Assembly (NCBI GenBank): GCA_003670425.1
Contig: QWRL01000088.1
Coordinates: 1 to 9,263, forward strand
Source of the DNA: Chloroflexota bacterium
Lineage (GTDB): Bacteria > Chloroflexota > Anaerolineae > Anaerolineales > UBA11657
Direction of reading: 5' to 3'
Length of the DNA stretch: 9,263 nt
Part shown: piece after piece, positions 6,609 through 9,263 of the stretch
Layout of the letters: each line of letters opens with the position of its first letter
Position numbering within the stretch: position 1 is the first letter of the stretch
Program-made: the position numbers and the translations under genes
Notes under the pieces: model-generated
The model's database searches: none
The model's input: only the letters and a program-made list of their open reading frames with translations
What the model was told of the DNA's origin: nothing

Positions 6609-7489
6609 TACGCGAGGCCGGCGAACAAGTCGCTTTCGCGCAGGCCGGGCGGGGCAGGGGGATACGCCCGCATAAAAGACTCATAGCGGTTGGAACGCCG
6701 CAACAACCAGCCCAGCGGCCCGCGCCGCGGCAGCCCCTGCTGGCTCTTGTGGCAGGCCGCCGCCGCCGCTTTTTGTTCCGCATAGTTCCGGATGTCCACG
6801 CGCGTATGCACGGGAAACTGCTCGGAAGTAATGCTCACCAAATCGATATCTTTGTTGCGGCCAAAGGCGCGCGGGTTTTGGCCAAACAACGGCATGAGCG
6901 CCACGCCGATGCGCAGCCAGTATTTTGGAAAGACGGTGTAGTAAAGCTTTTCCGGCGAAAACGCTGCAACGCTGCGCGGTTCAAAGCTGGCGTCGCCGGC
7001 GAGGCGGAAAGCAGCCAGCGTGGCTGTGTGCATTGCCAAATGATCGGGGTGCCGGTATCCGCCGATGGGGTCAAATGTGATTACAACTTGCGGCTGCAGC
7101 TGGCGGATCAGCTGCACCAGCTGGCTGATGACCTGTGCCTGCGGTGCGGCAGCCAGTGAGTCCGGATGTTGGTTGTCTGCCGAACCGGCCATGCCGGAGT
7201 CACGGTACCCCAAAAAATGAATTGAACTTAAGTCCAGCTCGCGGGCAGCCGCCCGCAATTCCGCCTCACGCATCTCAGCCACGGTGGAGAATCCCTGCAT
7301 GTGCTCGGCGTCGTGGCTGCCCACTTCGCCCTTGGTGGCGCACACCAGATGCGTGTTCACGGCCGCGTGGCCATAGCGCGCAAACACGCCGCCGCCGGGC
7401 CCGAAAGACTCATCGTCCGGGTGCGCGAAGCAGGCCAGCAACGCGCGGCCATTTTGGAGGGGGCGCAGGGTAATGCTTTCGACTGGCAT
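6608..7489 (-). CDS. PIG-L / LmbE family N-acetylglucosaminyl-type deacetylase
   Basis: This 293-residue protein is a zinc-dependent PIG-L deacetylase. Signatures: FAHPDDESFGPGGG (21-34) with the metal/catalytic HPDD motif; CATKGEVGS (50-58); LGYRDSGMAGS (93-103), typical of the MshB/Mca-like branch; and FDPIGGYRHPDHLAMH (139-154) with the second metal-site histidine in HPDH. The family removes acetyl groups from GlcNAc-linked substrates, for example in mycothiol or bacillithiol synthesis, in detoxification of their conjugates, or on glycolipids and antibiotics. The substrate here is unknown and no thiol-synthesis neighbour is present. There is no signal peptide, so it is cytoplasmic. The extension after about residue 170 (SPEKLYYTVFPKYW, then VDIRNYAEQKAAAAACHKSQ) is usual for this subgroup. 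ATG 7489 is chosen because a -10-like TAACAT lies 6 bases upstream and the protein begins close to the conserved core. It is divergent from the CBS gene. Confidence 0.9.
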   Translation of the reverse strand: MPVESITLRPLQNGRALLACFAHPDDESFGPGGGVFARYGHAAVNTHLVCATKGEVGSHDAEHMQGFSTVAEMREAELRAAARELDLSSIHFLGYRDSGMAGSADNQHPDSLAAAPQAQVISQLVQLIRQLQPQVVITFDPIGGYRHPDHLAMHTATLAAFRLAGDASFEPRSVAAFSPEKLYYTVFPKYWLRIGVALMPLFGQNPRAFGRNKDIDLVSITSEQFPVHTRVDIRNYAEQKAAAAACHKSQQGLPRRGPLGWLLRRSNRYESFMRAYPPAPPGLRESDLFAGLA

Positions 7490-7495
7490 GCGCGT

Positions 7496-7524
7496 ATGTT
7501 ACCGCGCGAGATGGTGCCGCGCAA
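7496..7524 (-). promoter_or_regulatory. Putative promoter of the PIG-L gene
   Basis: On the minus strand, TTGCGC (7524-7519) and TAACAT (7501-7496) are separated by exactly 17 bases, and TAACAT is 6 bases from the ATG. This is the only one of the four start-proximal -10 candidates with a plausible -35. No Shine-Dalgarno sequence is present. It lies back to back with the CBS-gene promoter in a 65-base intergenic region. Confidence 0.45.
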
Positions 7525-7542
7525 CAGGTGCCCGGCGCGGGG

Positions 7543-7548
7543 TAGAAT
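7543..7548 (+). promoter_or_regulatory. Putative -10 element of the CBS-domain gene
   Basis: TAGAAT lies 6 bases before ATG 7555. No -35 consensus or Shine-Dalgarno sequence is seen. Between this and the divergent PIG-L -10 are two direct copies of GGTGCC (7513-7518 and 7527-7532, offset 14), which could be an operator or chance in GC-rich DNA. Confidence 0.4.
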
Positions 7549-7554
7549 TGAGCA

Positions 7555-8397
7555 ATGAATAATTTTGCGGCGCCACGCGAAGGCAGCTTTCGGAAGCAAT
7601 TTACCGCGCAGCCGGTTGCGGAGCTGGATCTTTCCGGCTATGTGCTGGTGGAGGAAGCGCAGCCCGTGCGCACGGTGATTGAGCAGATGCGTGCCAAGAA
7701 AGCCAATTGCGCGCTGGTGACCGGGCCGGGCGCAGCGCTGCAAGGCATCTTCACCGATCGCGATTTACTGATGAAGGTGGTGGGTGTGGCTGGCGCGCTG
7801 GACCTTGCGGTGTCGGCTGTTATGACGCCCGCGCCGCGCACACTCAGCGGCGCACAAACTGTGGGCGAGGCATTGCAGATCTTCAACCTGTTTGGTTTTC
7901 GCAACCTGCCAGTATTTGATGGCAGCCGGCTGCTGGGCAGCCTTGGGCATCGCACGCTGATAGCACGCGCGCATAGCCTGTGCGCTGCGCATGGCGATGT
8001 GCTGCACGCGCCCATCAGCAGCATCGACATTGGCCGGCCGGTGGCTGTGCCGGGCACGCGCTCGCTGCAATTTGCCATTCGCACGATGCAGCTTTATTCC
8101 ATTGGCTGCTGCCTCGTGACGGATGCGCAGGACAAGCTGGCCGGCGTGTTCACCGAGATGGACGCGCTGCTGCGCGTAGCCGGCCTGGTGACAGACCTGG
8201 AGCACACCACAGTGGCGGAGCATATGACGGCCAGCCCCGCGACACTGAACCCCGAGGCGGAGATTGCGCAGGCGCTGGAAATGATGGGCGGGCGCGGCTT
8301 CCGGCATGTGCCGCTGGTGGACGCGGAGCTGCTGCCGGTTTCGGTCATGTCGTCGCGTGATATTTTGCATTTGATTGAAGCGCTGCCCGCTGTTTGA
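7555..8397 (+). CDS. Tandem CBS-domain protein (four CBS motifs, two Bateman modules)
   Basis: This 280-residue protein consists almost wholly of four CBS repeats. CBS1, about 22-80, ends in the diagnostic GIFTDRDLLMKV (64-75). CBS2, about 85-140, begins at VSAVMTPAPRTL and has a degenerate end (LLGSLGHRTLI). CBS3, about 150-208, ends in GVFTEMDALLRVAG (197-210). CBS4, about 216-276, starts at VAEHMTASPATLNP and ends in VSVMSSRDILHLI (262-274). CBS pairs usually bind adenine nucleotides such as AMP, ATP or SAM and act as sensors. Here no catalytic, channel or DNA-binding domain is attached, so the protein must act on a partner or as a stand-alone ligand sensor; the partner is not evident. The first about 20 residues are low in motif content. 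The protein is soluble and cytoplasmic, with an intact gene. The following lipoprotein gene starts one base after its stop, suggesting an operon. Confidence 0.88.
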   Translation: MNNFAAPREGSFRKQFTAQPVAELDLSGYVLVEEAQPVRTVIEQMRAKKANCALVTGPGAALQGIFTDRDLLMKVVGVAGALDLAVSAVMTPAPRTLSGAQTVGEALQIFNLFGFRNLPVFDGSRLLGSLGHRTLIARAHSLCAAHGDVLHAPISSIDIGRPVAVPGTRSLQFAIRTMQLYSIGCCLVTDAQDKLAGVFTEMDALLRVAGLVTDLEHTTVAEHMTASPATLNPEAEIAQALEMMGGRGFRHVPLVDAELLPVSVMSSRDILHLIEALPAV

Positions 8398-8398
8398 G

Positions 8399-9061
8399 GT
8401 GCGGCGCGGACTGCTGCTAATTGTGCTGGCCGCAGCCGCTGCGTGCGGGCCGGTGCGCGTGACTACATTGGTGACCGATACGCCGCCGCCGCCCACCGCT
8501 GTCCCAAGCGCCGTGCCACCGCCAACCTTCACGCCTTACCCCACGTACGCGCCGCCCACGCCCACGGCCACGCCATCCCCAACGCCCACACCAGACCCGG
8601 CCGCCGGACCGGTGGTGCCGCGCATCGCAACCAGCCCGGAAACGAAAGTTAATTTAAAGAACAAAGCGGTACCGTGGTTGAATTCCGATTTGCTCAAGGA
8701 TTTTCGCGAGCCCAAGCTGGATGAGCCGCTTGTGTTCGAAGTGCAGCTCAAGTCTGAAGGTTTAATTTGGGACAACTGGTGGTGCGCCGCCAGTGATGAA
8801 ATTCTGGCCGGCACGCTGGCGGCCATGAAGTTTGAATATCGGATTGATGGCGAGCCGGCCAAGCCGGACAACAGTTTCACCTTCAAGCAGTTCCTGGCGG
8901 ACGGGTCCGCGTGCAGCGTGACGGCGTACTACCTGCTGGACTGGCCGACCGGCGCACATGCGCTGCAGTACACCTACACCATCACCGGAAACCTCAGCGA
9001 CGGCTATCGCGTGTACAAACCCGGCGTGTACAAGCGCACCTATAATGTAACGGCGCCCTGA
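8399..9061 (+). CDS. Predicted lipoprotein with Pro/Thr-rich linker and unassigned C-terminal domain
   Basis: The 220-residue product starts with a short lipoprotein signal: Arg2-Arg3, hydrophobic GLLLIVLAAAAA, then Cys16 in AAAC-GP as the likely lipidation site. Residues 28-69 are a Pro/Thr/Ser-rich linker (for example APPTPTATPSPTPTPDP), a style common in Chloroflexota surface proteins. Residues 85-220 look globular and beta-rich, with WDNWWCA (124-130), MKFEYRIDGEP (143-153), SACSVTAYYLLDWPTG (170-185) and a Tyr-rich end; Cys129 and Cys172 could form a disulfide outside the membrane. I do not recognise the domain and give no function. GTG 8399 is preferred because it gives a compact signal peptide and sits one base after the CBS stop. 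The alternative TTG 8375 would add eight residues and overlap the CBS gene. No Shine-Dalgarno sequence is seen for either, so translational coupling is likely. Confidence 0.78.
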   Translation: MRRGLLLIVLAAAAACGPVRVTTLVTDTPPPPTAVPSAVPPPTFTPYPTYAPPTPTATPSPTPTPDPAAGPVVPRIATSPETKVNLKNKAVPWLNSDLLKDFREPKLDEPLVFEVQLKSEGLIWDNWWCAASDEILAGTLAAMKFEYRIDGEPAKPDNSFTFKQFLADGSACSVTAYYLLDWPTGAHALQYTYTITGNLSDGYRVYKPGVYKRTYNVTAP

Positions 9062-9263
9062 TACACTCCTGAAATGTTGGCGCGTTCACGATTCTAAAAT
9101 AAAACTCTGAGCGCAAGCCTGAAAATACCAAAGCCCGCAGATGCTTAAACTTTTGAATGCAGGGATTGTCGGATTTGCGGTGGGGAAGGGCGTCTGCCGA
9201 TTTCCGGCCACAATTAAAGTGACGGTGATGTAGTGTGCACTTGCGGCGCTTTTGCGGCCCGCA
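9062..9263. other. AT-richer stretch downstream of the lipoprotein gene, no supported gene
   Basis: The plus strand is full of stops. On the minus strand two frames are open to the window edge, one of them ending at a TGA at 9088-9086. Their translations look unlike each other and unlike any family I recognise, and the composition is not that of the neighbouring genes, so no partial gene is called. No hairpin plus T-tract terminator follows the lipoprotein stop. The end carries TTGCGGC twice (9241-9247, 9252-9258) and the 11-base palindrome TGCGGCCCGCA (9253-9263) at the very edge. Confidence 0.45.

Noticed and set aside
6575..7159. 194-codon plus-strand open frame opposite PIG-L
   Set aside because: It overlaps the lutC end and runs antisense to conserved PIG-L motifs; no domain is recognisable.
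9086..9262. Partial minus-strand gene entering from the right edge
   Set aside because: A 58-codon open frame ending at TGA exists, but a second minus frame is open as well, codon composition differs from the neighbours and no family is recognised.
1..9263. CRISPR array, insertion sequence or prophage parts
   Set aside because: No regularly spaced repeats, transposase or integrase motifs, or terminal inverted repeats were seen.

Overview
The window is GC-rich bacterial DNA with densely packed genes and AT-richer stretches at both ends. Two things suggest Chloroflexota, probably an Anaerolineae-like lineage: the last gene encodes a lipoprotein whose signal peptide is followed by a long Pro/Thr/Ser linker (TPTATPSPTPTP style), and the first gene resembles the plant/cyanobacterial branch of cystathionine gamma-synthase. 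This placement is an inference from protein style, not from a marker gene.

Layout: (i) 1-301 is non-coding and holds four small inverted repeats in a row; its right half leads into a cystathionine gamma-synthase gene (302-1504). (ii) A 109-base gap precedes a 685-residue DUF255/YyaL-type thioredoxin-fold protein (1614-3671). Only 12 bases later begins a complete lutABC-type set (3684-6585): LutA-like CCG-domain protein, LutB-like LUD plus ferredoxin protein, LutC-like LUD protein. lutA/lutB overlap by 4 bases (ATGA) and lutB/lutC by 13, so the three are almost certainly co-transcribed, possibly together with the DUF255 gene. (iii) A convergent PIG-L deacetylase gene (6608-7489, minus) meets lutC at a GC-rich hairpin that overlaps both stop codons. 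(iv) Divergent from PIG-L is a protein with four CBS domains (7555-8397), followed after one base by the lipoprotein gene (8399-9061). (v) 9062-9263 has no supportable gene.

Functionally, lutABC is expected to oxidise L-lactate to pyruvate (known for the Bacillus subtilis set); the first gene makes cystathionine for methionine synthesis. The other genes have enzyme-family or domain-level assignments only. No transporter, regulator or mobile element is present.

The clearest non-obvious signal is a shared start architecture. The first gene of each likely transcription unit lacks a Shine-Dalgarno sequence and instead has TANNNT 6 or 7 bases before ATG (four cases, both strands), whereas the internal gene lutC has GGAGAG. 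This is what leaderless transcription would look like. I did not find evidence of a new defence, mobile or biosynthetic system.
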